This document shows, piece after piece, positions 33,420-44,499 of a DNA stretch of 64,000 nt. A program made the translations under genes and the position numbers. Below the pieces are notes generated by a model that was not told the origin of the DNA, made no database searches, and saw nothing but the letters and a program-made list of their open reading frames with translations. Origin of the DNA: Meghimatium bilineatum. Lineage: Eukaryota > Mollusca > Gastropoda > Stylommatophora > Philomycidae. The stretch lies in the NCBI GenBank assembly GCA_034231615.1, contig CM067306.1, forward strand, positions 62,606,813-62,670,812, read 5' to 3'. How positions within the stretch are numbered: the first letter of the stretch is position 1; each line of letters begins with the position of its first letter.

Positions 33420-33860
33420 CTGCTGTAACAGAGATGGTAGTTTCAGTTCTGACTATAGTGAATAATATCATAACAATTGTGGTGTTTGTGGATATGGTCA
33501 TTGTAGTTCTGACAGTTATGGCAGTTATAGATGTGGATGTATGTGGTTGCAATTGTGGTGGTTGTAATTGAGGTGGTTACAACTATAACTGTGTTGTTTG
33601 TAGCTGTGAGGTGGTAGCTATTGTCATTGAAGCTGTAAAGATATGGCTGTGAGGTGGTGGCTGTTGTGATTGAAGCTGTAAAAATGTGGTTGTAGCTGTA
33701 GTAGTTTTAGCTGTAATTGTTGCAGTTATAGCTTTAGTAGTTTTAACTGTAATGGTTGCAGTTATAGCTGTGATAGTTGCAACTATATATGCTGTGATTG
33801 TAGCTGTGATGGTTGAAGTTGGTAGTAGTGTCTTTGTTAGTTGTAACTAAATTGTTGTTA
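33420..33860. repeat. GT-rich degenerate repeat
   Basis: Imperfect repeats of GTTGTAGCTGTGATGGTTG-like sequence end about 40 bp from the exon 12 donor. Confidence 0.75.
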
Positions 33861-33898
33861 ATGTAGGTGTCAAACATAAATTGTAAAACATCTACAAC

Positions 33899-34038
33899 CT
33901 TCTCGTGGCTTCAGAGTACATGTCAATGTTGGGTCACTGGTTCCGAAACGATTCTCAGCCTTGACCCTAAACATATATTCCGTATCTGGCTTGAGTCCAT
34001 GAACATAGTGGGTGGTAGCCTCAATGTTACTGTCCAGC
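33899..34038 (-). CDS. Exon 12: C-half of Fn3 domain 1
   Basis: 140 nt, phase 2 in and phase 1 out; acceptor CCATTCTCAG, donor GTTGTA (weak). It contains the typical Fn3 core ATTHYVHGLKPDTEYMFRVK followed by AENRFGTSDPTL, and ends CTLKPRE. The next exon is the 45-nt linker. Confidence 0.9.
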
Positions 34039-34094
34039 CTGAGAATGGTCAATTGACATGGCTTGGTTATAGTTAAGAAGTCAATCAACAGTAA

Positions 34095-34245
34095 TTAACT
34101 AGCTGTCTCAGTTAAAAGTAATTAGATAGCTATTTTAATTAACAGTAATTTGGTAGCTATCTTAATCACAGTAATTTGGTAGCTATCTTAATCAACAATA
34201 ATTTGGCAATTATCTAAATCAACAGTAATTAGCTAGCTATCTATA
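34095..34245. repeat. About 28-bp tandem repeat
   Basis: Repeats of AATTTGGTAGCTATCTTAAT plus CAACAGT; the first unit ends about 60 bp from the exon 12 acceptor. Confidence 0.85.
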
Positions 34246-34257
34246 CCAGTGTACAGA

Positions 34258-34440
34258 TGCTGACGAAATAGGATCTGAGCACTGCCAAAGTGATTGAGTT
34301 CTGTGTAAACCGGATCTGAGCACTGCCAAAGTGATTGAGTTCTGTGTAAACCGGATCTGAGCACTGCCAAAGTGATTGAGTGCTAATTAAATAGGATCTG
34401 AGAACTGGCAGATTGCCTGAGAACTGATTAAACAGGATTC
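34258..34440. repeat. About 40-bp tandem repeat, 4 copies
   Basis: Repeats of GGATCTGAGCACTGCCAAAG followed by TGATTGAGTTCTGTGTAAAC. Confidence 0.92.
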
Positions 34441-34515
34441 GAGACATGGAAAGCAGACTAATTAAAAACTAATAGAATACCATCCTGCCACAGTGAGTCT
34501 TGACTTGCATCTTAC

Positions 34516-34681
34516 CTGACCCACTGCTTATTTGGGAGCTGGCATCCCTCTATGATGTAAGTAATATTCTGAGCATTCTCAGGCAGCATGGCTGTTGGAG
34601 CTGGCAACCAGGACAGCTTGGCAGAGTTTGATTTCACATCAAGCAGAACTGGCTTGTCCAAGGGTATAGTTGGGACTTTAT
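34516..34681 (-). CDS. Exon 11: N-half of Fn3 domain 1
   Basis: 166 nt, phase 1 in and phase 2 out; acceptor TTTTTCACAG, donor GTAAGA. It codes Fn3 strands A-C': DKPVLLDVKSNSAKLSWLPA with the B-strand Trp, then NITYIIEGCQLPNKQWV. The split Arg codon (AG/G) joins it to the next exon. Confidence 0.9.
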
Positions 34682-35289
34682 CTGTGAAAAAAACCCAGAC
34701 AAGTAAGACAGATTCTAAAAAACGTGATCATATTTATGTCTGCTTGGAAAAAATACATAAGCTTTGTAAGGAAACATAAGGACAAAAAAATAGTTTATCA
34801 GAGTTCACGGACAAAGGTAAAAGACAGTATATGAAAGTCTGTTGTAGATAACATTTAATGTGAAGATGGCACTCGATGATGATGAAACAATCTTGCACAG
34901 GCTTCGAGAAATAAGACACCTCTCCAGGATGCAGAATGTCTGCGAGTATCAGCAGACAAACCATCCATGAAAACCTTAGATGGTATGCCTGTGTATTGAG
35001 GCTTTCTTCTTGTGGAAGCTTCATAGCAATTCATCGATACAATTAATGTTTTTATGCTTTTTGTGCATTTTTTTACCATTTATGTATATGAATGCAACCT
35101 CTGTGGTTAGGAGAGAGCCAGATATGTACTGTACAGCACTGGGAAGTGGGAGATAGCTAGATTGCTACCTATCATAAAGGCACAGTAAATTAAGGAGAAG
35201 TTTGGGATAGCCAGCAGGCAATGAATGGCAGGGAGTGAACACTATCTTGGCTGCAATAGATTAGAAGCAGTGTATAGACACAAACCTAC

Positions 35290-35325
35290 CTTTAAGATGG
35301 TGCCAGTTATTGTCTGGCTCTGGTC
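35290..35325 (-). CDS. Exon 10: 36-nt linker microexon
   Basis: 36 nt, phase 1 at both ends, with a good acceptor (CTATCCTTCCAG) and donor (GTAGGT). It adds GPEPDNNWHHLK between the Pro-rich linker and the first Fn3. Open frame, clean splice sites and exact phase fit support it, but it is too short for composition tests. It is symmetric and may be alternatively spliced. Confidence 0.65.
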
Positions 35326-35384
35326 CTGGAAGGATAGAAAATCTACAGACTTCCTAGCATAATAATGTCATTACTAGCATTGGG

Positions 35385-35795
35385 CGAAAGGGAATGAGTC
35401 TACAGAATGTTGGATTAGCAAGCAACAAATGTTATAGACGTGTGTTGGGGATCTGTTACCGAGAACATAAGACTAATGTGTTTGTGCATGATAGAATTAA
35501 TGTAGTAGAAGATCAACAAGAACCAATGCAAGCAATGGAGAAACTTCATAAACTCCAGTGGTACGGACATATGATGAAACATTCTTCGTTGATAAGAGAT
35601 GTTCTTTAAAGTATGGTGGAGGGTTGAAGAAGACGTGGTGGTGAGAAGCAGATATGACTGGATAATATAAATAACTGGACAGAGTGTGAAATTTCCAAAC
35701 TCATCAAGATGGTAGTGGATAGAGATGTGTGAAGATTTTTCAGCATCAAATGCCTCAATGTGACACTCGTACGGCTCTGATGGGTTATGGTTTTT
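35385..35795 (+). mobile_element. LINE 3' end, REHKTN family
   Basis: Plus reading SNKCYRRVLGICYREHKTN, RINVVEDQQEPMQAMEKL, HKLQWYGHMMKHSSLIRD, then, after a frame break, RRRGGEKQ, LDNINNWTECEIS and IKMVVDRD. A CR1/jockey-like C-terminus, antisense to the host gene. Confidence 0.85.
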
Positions 35796-35849
35796 ATTAA
35801 TGTTATGTAATTGTTAGGTCAAAGGGCATGAACCCATACAAAATTCAGA

Positions 35850-36365
35850 CACATACAAAATTCCCACATAAACACAAGTTAACTTGAGTGAAATGTCTGA
35901 AAAGCACATAAAAAATCCCACATAAACATAAGTTAGCTTGAGTGAAAAGTGTGAGATGCACACATACACAACTCCCACATAAACAAAAGTTAGCTTGAGT
36001 GAAAAGTGTAATACAGACACATACAAAAATCCCATATAAACACAAGTTAACTTGAGTGAAATGTGTGAAAAGCACATACAAAAATCCCTCATAAACACAA
36101 GTTAGCTTGAGTGAAATGTGTGAAAAGCACATACAAAAATCCCTCATAAACACAAGTTAGCTTGAGTGAAATGTGTGAAAAGCACATACAAAAATCCCTC
36201 ATAAACACAAGTTAGCTTGAGTGAAATGTGTGAAAAGCACATACAAAAATCCCTCATAAACACAAGTTAGCTTGAGTGAAAATTGTAATACAGACACATA
36301 CAAAAATCCCACATAAACACAAGTTAGCTTGAGTGAAAAGTGTGAGACGCACACATACACCACTA
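35850..36365. repeat. About 42-55-bp tandem repeat, about 10 copies
   Basis: Units CACATACAAAAATCCCTCAT, AAACACAAGTTAGCTTGAGT and GAAATGTGTGAAAAG. The array ends about 75 bp from the exon 9 donor. Confidence 0.93.
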
Positions 36366-36440
36366 AAAACACTCAAGCTAGCATGATTAAGTTGCACAGA
36401 AAAACAGCTAGTCTATCAAATAAAAACTGAAAAACGGTAC

Positions 36441-36560
36441 CTTCAAGAGGAATCTCTCTGGCAATAGGTTTCTTGGGAGCAGGGGAAGGTGATGCACGAT
36501 ACAGGTCCACTCCTTTAGCAGGTGACATAAATCTTGGTATTGATTGGTATGCTCTATCTT
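36441..36560 (-). CDS. Exon 9: Pro/Arg/Lys-rich linker between Ig and Fn3 blocks
   Basis: 120 nt, phase 1 at both ends, acceptor CATCAAACAG, donor GTACCG (weak). It codes a non-domain linker, DRAYQSIPRFMSPAKGVD then RASPSPAPKKPIAREIP. The SPSP and SPAK stretches look like possible proline-directed phosphorylation sites. As a symmetric exon it could be skipped without a frameshift. Confidence 0.75.
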
Positions 36561-37140
36561 CTGTTTGATGATAAAATCAACAACATGCTGAAATGTGTTT
36601 TTATTGACAAGTTTGTCCTTATAAATTATGCAAGTGTGAGAAAGGTTGAAAAGACATAGAGGATTGAGTTAATTGTAGTCATGTTTTCCTATATGTATTC
36701 TGTCCCTCTCAACTTGCTGCTTGCAGAAAGTACCACTTATAGCATGTAACTCCGAAGCTTTAATTAAAATCTTCAGGGAATTCCAAATACATTCACCTTG
36801 TAAATAAGACATTATGAATAAGATTCAAACCCAAAACTTCATGGATTTGAGGTGAATGCCGTAATAACCTGTATGCACTTCATTATTTTATGTTTTTCTC
36901 AAATTCATTTGTTGTATTATTGCTAGAGTCACTCCTCTCTCATAATTCAGTATTTTCATGTGAATGAGTCATTTTTTCCATTTCTTATTCTTCTCAAAAT
37001 CTCCTATTACAAATATGCTAGCACAACAGCCAAAATATCTAAAGATAATTACATAGAAAAAATATTTGGCACAAATGTTCTACATACAGTGCTCATAACA
37101 ATATACAAGAATAAATATATCTATCAATTGACATGTCCAC
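36561..37140. other. Intron, no recognised feature apart from a B-box-like site
   Basis: AT-rich; on minus, GGGTTTGAATC at about 36830 resembles a tRNA-type B box but nothing else of a SINE is clear. Confidence 0.45.
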
Positions 37141-37144
37141 TTGT

Positions 37145-37345
37145 GTCATCAAGCATCATGGGGGAAGTTACAGTTGTCTCCTTTGGTCATTTGGGATGCA
37201 TTGGTCAAGACGACAATGGTACATTGGTATATCAGATTATTTAAACATGTCTCTAGTTGCGTCTGGTTAACCCGCCCAGATTTTCAGAGTATTCAGAGAA
37301 TCCATTAGGAAAACCACGTTCTGGAAAAAATATGTCACATGATGA
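37145..37345 (+). mobile_element. LINE 3' end, FWKxYVT family
   Basis: Plus reading with frame breaks: SFGHLGCIGQDD, ISDYLNMSLVASG, FRVFRESIRKTTFWKKYVT. The terminal 20 codons match the 13.9 and 49.3-kb copies. Confidence 0.78.
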
Positions 37346-37489
37346 TGACTCAATATCAAGTTCTCAAATATCCTAGCATCACTACACAGGCTTGTTCTTC
37401 ATGCAGCGTGATCATGCACCAAGTTTTCCCCAATTGTCAGAAGTGATGACACAGGTATTCAATGATAATTTTACCATTAAAGACGGATG

Positions 37490-37630
37490 AGTCAGGACAT
37501 TGGTACCAATAAAACGGCAACACAATACATTTTCATTCTCTGGACTACATCCTGCTGGAAATCTAGTAGGACCATTGTCCTGCTACAAGATGATCCAGTG
37601 AGAGTTTTAGAATGAACATTGACGAAAAGA
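37490..37630 (+). mobile_element. Family B short element
   Basis: Reads AAAGACGGATGAGTCAGGAC, AATAAAACGGCAACACAATA, CTGGACTACATCCTGCTGGA, TAGTAGGACCATTGTCCTGC and TTGACGAAAAGAAGAA. Confidence 0.82.
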
Positions 37631-37762
37631 AGAAATTATAATTTTCACATATCTTTGGACTGCTTCTTCTTCTAGCACCCTGCACATGTTCCCAAACAAT
37701 ATTTATTTTGAGAAGCAGCTTTTATTCATCTTCTGAACATGGCAAAAACACTTGACTCTTCT

Positions 37763-37832
37763 GTGGCTACTACCACTGCCACTGCTACTACCACTGATAC
37801 TGCCACTACCACTGCTCTTATTATTATTGTTA
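37763..37832. repeat. (ACY)n trinucleotide microsatellite
   Basis: Imperfect ACTGCCACTACC repeats followed by short (TTA)n. Confidence 0.85.
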
Positions 37833-37834
37833 AT

Positions 37835-38650
37835 ATCATTATATAATTGGTTATGCTAGAATGCAGAGGATGAAATATGGTAGAAAAAAGATGAAAGTAA
37901 TAAGAGAGATGGACTAAGAGTGAGAGAATGAAAAAGAACAAACATCAATGAGAGTATGACTATAGGTCTCAACAAGATGCAACAATAGTATCACATTACT
38001 CGAACTGGATAGCACTAATTTCTGCCCTATGCTCCACATTCAGCACTGAAGAAACATAGATAAAACTATATAGATAGATCTAACAATAGTTTGATACTAA
38101 GTATAGCTTCTCTGATTCCTCTTTTTTCCTAATACTAAACTGTTTTTTGCTGACTTTGATGTCTATCTTGTTTTTAATTCTTTCATGTATTATCCTGAGT
38201 AGTATTTTGGTTATCTCTTTCATAAAACTGATTGTACTGTGAAATGTTGGGAGAGGTAAAATGGTTTGGACATCTTAGAATGAAATACACCTAATTTCCT
38301 TCAAGCATATGCCCTATAGGCCTATAATAAAGTACAATCAGGCTCAGTACAATCAGGCTCAGTACAATCAGGCTCCAGAGCCTAAGAAAAAACAAGAATG
38401 AAATTAATAGATACTATCAAAGGCATTCTAAATAAACATAAATACAGTGCAACCAAGGCAACACATCTGGCCTTCAAATTAAAACTACAGCTCCACCCTT
38501 GCGCTTAATGGCAAGTGTGGACCAGTAAAACTACAATACACCTGAAGCAAGACCATAAACAAATGTATGGATTAAAATTGAAAAACAAAAATGAAAAATA
38601 GATGCAGGACCTCATCAAATGATCTCAGGTAAATCAGGTGACATAATGTA
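37835..38650. other. Intron, mostly unassigned
   Basis: Contains a 15-bp triplicate (CAGTACAATCAGGCT, about 38335-38375); otherwise nothing recognised. Confidence 0.5.
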
Positions 38651-38669
38651 CACAAAAAACATCACTGAC

Positions 38670-38842
38670 CTTGAACTTTCAACTTTGCAGAACATGTTGC
38701 CTTTCCGGCATCATTAAATAGATTGCAAGTATATGTCCCTTCATCAACGTTCTCACAGTTCTCAACCACTAAGATGACTGTATTACCTTCTTGGCCCATT
38801 TTGTACTTCGAGCCCCACTTCAGAGGGAACCCATCTTTCTGC
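38670..38842 (-). CDS. Exon 8: C-half of the fifth Ig domain
   Basis: 173 nt, phase 2 in and phase 1 out; acceptor TCTCACTTCAG, donor GTCAGT. It begins with the last base of the Trp codon, then QKDGFPLKWGSKYKM. Strand F is DEGTYTCNLFNDAGK, with Cys present although its strand-B partner is Ser. It ends KLKVQ and joins to the first linker exon. This is the last Ig domain before the Fn3 array. Confidence 0.9.
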
Positions 38843-38965
38843 CTGAAGTGAGAAGAATCAATGACAATCTGATCAACATGTGCCATTATGCTGTCTTCAG
38901 TCTCAAATCTCACACACATTGTTTTTAATATCATATTTTTCTTCTTCTGCATTCAGCATCTGTGG

Positions 38966-39155
38966 TCATGTTATATTGTCATGCCTGTCGTCATGACAAA
39001 GTCCACTGTCTTTTCCTGATTAGAGCAGCTGCCCAATAGCTTTTGCCTCAAGTCTGTATCCTCTGGCCAGGTCTGGTATCTCTGCTCTTTGTATGTTGGG
39101 CAATCCTGAAGTATGTATTCAGGAGTCTGTGTTCCACATAGACATTCATCTTTAA
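38966..39155 (-). mobile_element. LINE 3' end with Cys knuckle
   Basis: Minus reading DIKDECLCGTQTPEYILQDC, YKEQRYQTWPEDTDL, RQKLLGSC and VDFVMTTGMTI then stop; its 3' tail GCTGAATGCAGAAGAAGAAA matches the A/B tails. It ends about 100 bp before the exon 8 acceptor, in the same sense as the gene. Confidence 0.82.
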
Positions 39156-39444
39156 TATCATATAATTTATTATTTATCTTTCACACAGAGATCTAAATAC
39201 AATTCTACACTATATCAAACATTTCTTATGTAGATTTATTTATAAACTCAAAAATATTTGTAATGTTCTCTTTTAAATTCTATAAACAAAAATTAAGCTA
39301 TATTCATTTTACTAATGTTGATTGTTTCAAACATTGAACCATATTTGTACTTTTCTCATGAAAATTTTACAAAGAAAACACTGCATGATATTGTAGGGCT
39401 ATGTAACATAATGTGACAACCTGAATAGGTGGACAGATACCTAC

Positions 39445-39585
39445 CACTCAATCTGAGGCTCAGGTATCCCAATGACCATTGATTCAAACCTGGCCATTCT
39501 TCCTGGCAAGCTTCTTTGATCTTGAATTCGGCGAGTGAATGATGGAGGGAGAGCATACTTGGCCGAGTCATAAGCAAGATTAGAT
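39445..39585 (-). CDS. Exon 7: N-half of the fifth Ig domain (B-strand Cys replaced)
   Basis: 141 nt, phase 2 in and phase 2 out; acceptor CTTCTTAG. The donor is GTAGGT inside the Trp codon: an apparent in-frame TAG is removed because splicing occurs after TG and the next exon supplies G. It codes ALPPSFTRRIQDQ and strand B ARFESMVIGIPEP, where Ser stands in place of the usual Cys, ending QIEW. The reading is supported by exact phase fit on both sides. Confidence 0.85.
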
Positions 39586-39889
39586 CTAAGAAGATAAAAT
39601 TAGATCAAACATTTTTTTAAATTGTAGATTATTGTGGACAATGTAGATATAACATTATACACAGTATGATGATGTAGACATAGTGTTGTTAGACTGTCAA
39701 TATTATGACAAATTAGTCTACAATACTGCTAAATCAAGGGATTTTCTAGAATATGTAATGCGCTACTTTGGTCCAAAAAGAACTAAGTACGGCAACACCC
39801 TGACCTGATGCACATCTCATAAGAAGTAATTAAAGCAGGTTTTGAGAGTGTTGTTAGCTGTTCCACACCTAACCATTGTTATTCATTGT

Positions 39890-40140
39890 TTACGACATGC
39901 ATGGCAGACCACGGTGTCATTATTTTACATTTCCCTTTTGAACCTCAACAAAAAATGAGTGGAATAATAGTCTTTGTAAACTTCTTATTCTTCTTCAGCA
40001 TTCATTCTCAAACTCCCGCTAGATCTCTCGTGTAGCAGGACCATGGTCCTATTAGATTTCCAGCAGAATGTAGTCCAGAGAATGGAAATGTGTAGCCATT
40101 TTATTTGCACCAATGGCCCAACATATCCGTCTTTGGCTGG
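39890..40140 (-). mobile_element. Family A 5' fragment followed by a family B element
   Basis: 39890-39965 has ACGACATGCATGGCAGACCA and ATTTCCCTTTTGAACCTCAA (family A left part); 39985-40140 is a near-complete family B copy (GCATTCATTCTCAAACTCCC, AGCAGGACCATGGTCCTATT, AATGTAGTCCAGAGAATGGA). Confidence 0.75.
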
Positions 40141-40470
40141 GTCTTTGTAAAAAATTCACGTATAAGGTCAAGAATTTTATACAATCTAAATGATTTAGGA
40201 TTACAATCACTAGTATTATCTATTCTTTTGTATGAATGTGAAAAATGGACATTCATTTCCTTCAGATACAGAAATAAGTTTGCAGGCACTTTAATACAAG
40301 AGTTAACTTACATGCTTGCGTTACTAATTTTCTTTAGAGAACATAAAACAAAGGCATTCGTCAGAATCAAAATAACCAGACTTTCAGGTCAACAGGAACC
40401 ACTGCTAACATTGTTTGTATTATTCATAGAACACCTTAATTTAGCACAAATCTGGTTTTAGCGGAAAATG
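40140..40470 (+). mobile_element. LINE 3' end, REHKTN family
   Basis: Plus frame reads LSILLYECEKWTF, then FREHKTKAFVRIKITRLSGQ and QEPLL, parallel to 35.4 kb. Confidence 0.75.
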
Positions 40471-40964
40471 TCCCAGCTCCTTGCATTTCCACTTATTAAA
40501 GGTTTTACTGTATTAGAATCACTATATGAACACTTTCTAAATGAGTGTGCATGACTGGAAGATGTTACAATGTTGCCACTAAAATAATTTTGCAATTATC
40601 TTAGAAGTAAACAAAATAGTACACTGAAGGGGGATGTGGGTTGAGGTGGTGTGACTAATGAGCTACAGATACCATCAACATGTATACTCTTTATTGTAAA
40701 CTGGAAGAGACTGAGCACCAATATGTTTGTCAACAGTACACCAGCTTTGTAGAAGCTTTTATGAAAGTGTCCAGTTTGCAGTGATGATTATCCAATGACT
40801 AACTAACACCAGCTTTGATTCACGCAACAGTTTCCCTGCAAGAAAGTCTGTAAGTCTCACTTCATCTAATTGTTTTCTTGTATAACCACTTTGGTTTTCC
40901 TTTATGATTTGAACTGTTTCATTGTAAGTACATTTGTGCTGCTAGTCTTAAACTTTCTTATTTT

Positions 40965-41225
40965 GTGTTCATTCTCAAATTCCTTCTGGTAAGCAGGATG
41001 TAGTCCAGAGAACGGAATTTATTGTATCATTGTTTACAGCTTAACATTGATGTTGTCTCTTTTTCGTCTGACACATCTGAGTTCAGCATAGCTTTTGGGT
41101 CACTGACCTATGGATGGGACAGTCAAATCCATCCCCAAACCTCCTTAATTTCCTCCTATGGCATGCATGACTGGTAACAGTTTTGTTATTCTTTGCTTTT
41201 CACTTGAGCTTTGGCAACACTGGCA
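40965..41225 (-). mobile_element. Family A short element
   Basis: Reads TGTTCATTCTCAAATTCCTT, GCAGGATGTAGTCCAGAGAA, CTGACACATCTGAGTTCAGC, TGGGTCACTGACCTATGGAT and GGCATGCATGACTGGTAACA. Confidence 0.78.
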
Positions 41226-41344
41226 AAGTTTGTAACAAAATGCAATACTTGCACCTTTGAGTTTGAGATCAGACTCCTTAGTCCATGACAATCTGTAATA
41301 ACACATTAACATCTGAACATTATCTCTAGGCACAGTCTAGTTCA

Positions 41345-41800
41345 CATTATACATCTCTCAAACACAAAGCCACTATTTCTATACATCTCTCAAACACAAA
41401 GCCACTATTTCTATACATCTCTCAAACACAAAGCCACTATTTCTATACATCTCTGAAACACAAAGCCACTATTTCTATACATCCCTCAAACACAAAGCCA
41501 CTATTTCTATACATCTCTCAAAACACAAAGCCACTATTTCTATACATCTCTCAAACACAAAACCATTATTTCTATATATATCTGAAGCACAAAGCCACTA
41601 TTTCTATACATCCCTCAAACACAAAGCCACTATTTCTATACATCCCTCAAACACAAAGCCACTATTTCTATACATCTCTCAAACACAAAGCCACTATTTC
41701 TATACTTCTCTGAAACACAAAACCACTATTTCTATACATCTCTGAAACACAAAACCACTATTTCTATACATCTCTCAAGCACAAAGCCACTATTTTCTAT
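41345..41800. repeat. 32-bp tandem repeat, about 14 copies
   Basis: Units CTCTCAAACACAAAGCCACT followed by ATTTCTATACAT. Confidence 0.95.
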
Positions 41801-41859
41801 AACATAATACTCAACATTCAGAGCAACATGACACTGATTCTAAGATATGGATGAGAGTC

Positions 41860-42245
41860 TTGGACAATAAAAAACAGTTTAGTAGGAAATTAGAGAAAAT
41901 AGAGATGTGGTTCTTTGAAGAATGCTGAGAGTACCATGACAGCTAGAAAATCTAATGAGGGTATGGTGAAAGAGTCAAATGAGAGATGGCAGTTACTTAA
42001 TGTATCAGAAAGAGACAAAGTTTATTTTTGGAAAATGTTATAAGACAAGAAAGTCTGAAGAAAATAGTTACAACATGCAAGATAAAGGGGCAAGAAAGAA
42101 CGAGTATGACATTGTGAGAAAATATTAGGTGGTCTGATATTATAGCAAGGCAAAGATTCAACAATGATCCTGATAAAGATACCAGAAATACATGATCACC
42201 TTCAAGAGTTGGTGAGGCACTTGGTGATGATGATTCAAGATAAGG
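41860..42245 (+). mobile_element. Degenerate LINE 3' end
   Basis: Mixed-frame plus reading: RMLRVPWQ-like block, FGKCY, ARKNE, and EIHDHLQELVRHLVMMMIQ at the end; frames shift repeatedly. Confidence 0.6.
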
Positions 42246-42699
42246 AATCATTTCATAAATCAATCATGTGCTACGTGTTTTTCTTTTCAGAGTTGCATAA
42301 AGACTGAACTATTTTCTATAGTGAATTTTTGTATTTTTCAAAATGATTTCTCAGTTATTTTGAGAGTATTTTATTTCTGAACTAAAGTATCCAACCAGTG
42401 TCGCAGCCATAATGTAGTCATTTAGATTGTCTGAACAAGTTACAAAACAATCAATTTTATTGAATCCAAAGAAAGAAAACTTCAGATATAAGCACATTCA
42501 GAGTGAACAAATGAAAAATTATAGGTGGCTAATAGCAGAAATATCTGTGATGACTATAGTGGTAAATGTCTAAATTGTCTACTTTTACTATGCTCTCATC
42601 ACAAATAAGTTGACAACTGAATTTTTTCTATTACATTTTCTATGACATATTAAAAATATTCAAAAGATTCAACTGAAAAGTGAAACAGACGTTAAAAGG

Positions 42700-43225
42700 A
42701 GAATAGGAATGGCTTAAGTATTTTCAATAACATGAGGCAAATATTACCATCTAAAAAATTACAAACAAGCTAAAAATGAGAATTATAAAATGCTACATCT
42801 ATTCTATATTTATGTATGGCTCAGAAACATGAATAAACAACTAGAAGACATAATCACAAGATGCCTTTAAGATGTGGATATATAGAAGATTAGGGGGAAA
42901 ATATGTGGAAAGAGAATAAAACAAATCAAGAGGTTATAACAACACTTCGTATGAATAAATAACTGTTTAAAAAAATAAAGATCAAACAATTAAAATATTT
43001 TGGACATATTAAAAGACATGATACCTTGTTGAAGACCTTACTTGAGGGGAGGTGAGCAAGAGGTAGGCAGAGAAACAAGTGGGAGAGAAACATTACAAGA
43101 TGGACAGGTTACAGTCTGACAGAGTATACCACCAAGACAAGAGACAGGAGATATTGGAGGTCCATAACAGCCAACTTTCATTGCAGAGACAGCACTTATT
43201 GATAATGAATTGGAACAAAACTGGT
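42700..43225 (+). mobile_element. LINE 3' end, KTLLEG family
   Basis: Plus reading with breaks: KMRIIKCYIYSIFMYGSET, MWIYRRLGGKYVERE, KIFW, YLVEDLT, then VGEKHYKMDRLQSDRV. Closest to the 20.4-kb copy. It stops 8 bp short of the exon 6 donor. Confidence 0.78.
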
Positions 43226-43232
43226 AACTTAC

Positions 43233-43420
43233 TCATATTTCCCTTTCAGTGCATGATCAGTGAGTAACTCTTTGACGGACAGCTCAACAGCACAGGAAGC
43301 ATCTCCAGCTTGATTGACAGCTTTACATGTGTAAACACCAGCATACTCTGGAATTACATCTTTGATGGTCAGCGTATATTTCTGTCCAGGTTTGTGACGC
43401 ATTGTCCGACGGCGAGACTC
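43233..43420 (-). CDS. Exon 6: C-half of the fourth Ig plus linker
   Basis: 188 nt, phase 0 in and phase 2 out; acceptor TTTTCCAACAG, donor GTAAGT. It begins ESRRRTMRHKPGQKYTL and contains strand F YAGVYTCKAVNQAG and strand G AVELSVKE. About 15 linker residues (LLTDHALKGKY) then lead to the split Glu codon shared with the exon at 39445. Confidence 0.9.
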
Positions 43421-43524
43421 CTGTTGGAAAACATTGAGAGATGTTGATGTTACAAGAAATATGGTACATACAAGTATTACTGAACACATTTAATAATAGC
43501 AGTAGTAAATGTAGTACAATTAAA

Positions 43525-44040
43525 GTTACTAGAACTCAAAATTACAGTATACTTGAAATTATTAATAGTCCAGCTTACAGTAGAGTTAAAATTACAGTAT
43601 ACTTGAAATTATTAATAGTCCAGCTTACAGTAGAGTTAAAATTACAGTATACTTGAAATTATTAATAGTCCAGCTTACAGTAGAGTTAAAATTACAGTAT
43701 ACTTGAAATTATTAATAGTCCAGCTTACAGTAGAGTTAAAATTACAGTATACTTGAAATTATTAATAGTCCAGCTTACAGTAGAGTTAAAATTACAGTAT
43801 ACTTGAAATTATTAATAGTCCAGCTTACAGTAGAGTTAAAATTACAGTATACTTGAAATTATTAATAGTCCAGCTTACAGTAGAGTTAAAATTACAGTAT
43901 ACGTAACATTATTAATAGTCCAGCTTACAGTAGAGTTAAAATTACAGTATACTTAACATTATTAATAGTCCAGCTTACAGTAGAGTTAAAATTACAGTAT
44001 ACTTGAAATTATTAATAGTCCAGCTTACAGTAGAGCTAAA
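43525..44040. repeat. About 50-bp tandem repeat, about 10 copies
   Basis: Units AGTTAAAATTACAGTATACT, TGAAATTATTAATAGTCCAG and CTTACAGTAG. The sense strand has CTGTAAGCTGG in every unit. Confidence 0.95.
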
Positions 44041-44206
44041 ATACTCTTTCAGCACCTCCTCGTTGGTCTTTCTAGCTGTCCATGATATTCTCAGCATTCT
44101 TCTATAGAAATGCATCTCTGTTACAACTATTCTTCCACTATCCTGTTTATTTATTGTTCAAGATTCACACACATACATTACTTGACAGTTACAAATAGCA
44201 ACTTAC

Positions 44207-44450
44207 ATGAAGCTCCCGACCATTGAAGTACCATGTTACTTCGGGTTCAGGAAGTCCAGAGATAACACATTCGAAAGTCACCTCATCACCCTCTGTGACC
44301 TCCTTATCTGAAGGTTGTTCCAGGAAGATTGGACGCTGGCCTCGCTTGGTGACATCTTCCTTAACATTCAGCCGAGCCTTGCACATTGCCTGACCAGCAT
44401 CATTCTTGAGTTTGCAGATGATCTCGCCAGAGTGCTCGATTTTTATAGAT
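44207..44450 (-). CDS. Exon 5: end of third Ig and start of fourth Ig
   Basis: 244 nt, phase 2 in and phase 0 out; acceptor TTTCACCTGCAG, donor GTAAGT. The first part is strand F/G of the third Ig (HSGEIICKLKNDAGQ; the usual Tyr two residues before Cys is Ile). After a linker (KEDVTKRGQ) comes the fourth Ig: RPIFLEQPSDKEVTEGDE, strand B VTFECVISG, and PEPEVTWYFNGREL. This exon bridges two domains, unlike the strictly modular Fn3 exons. Confidence 0.9.
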
Positions 44451-44499
44451 CTGCAGGTGAAAGTTTAATGGTGAGTCATTGTGAAAAAAATACAATTAC

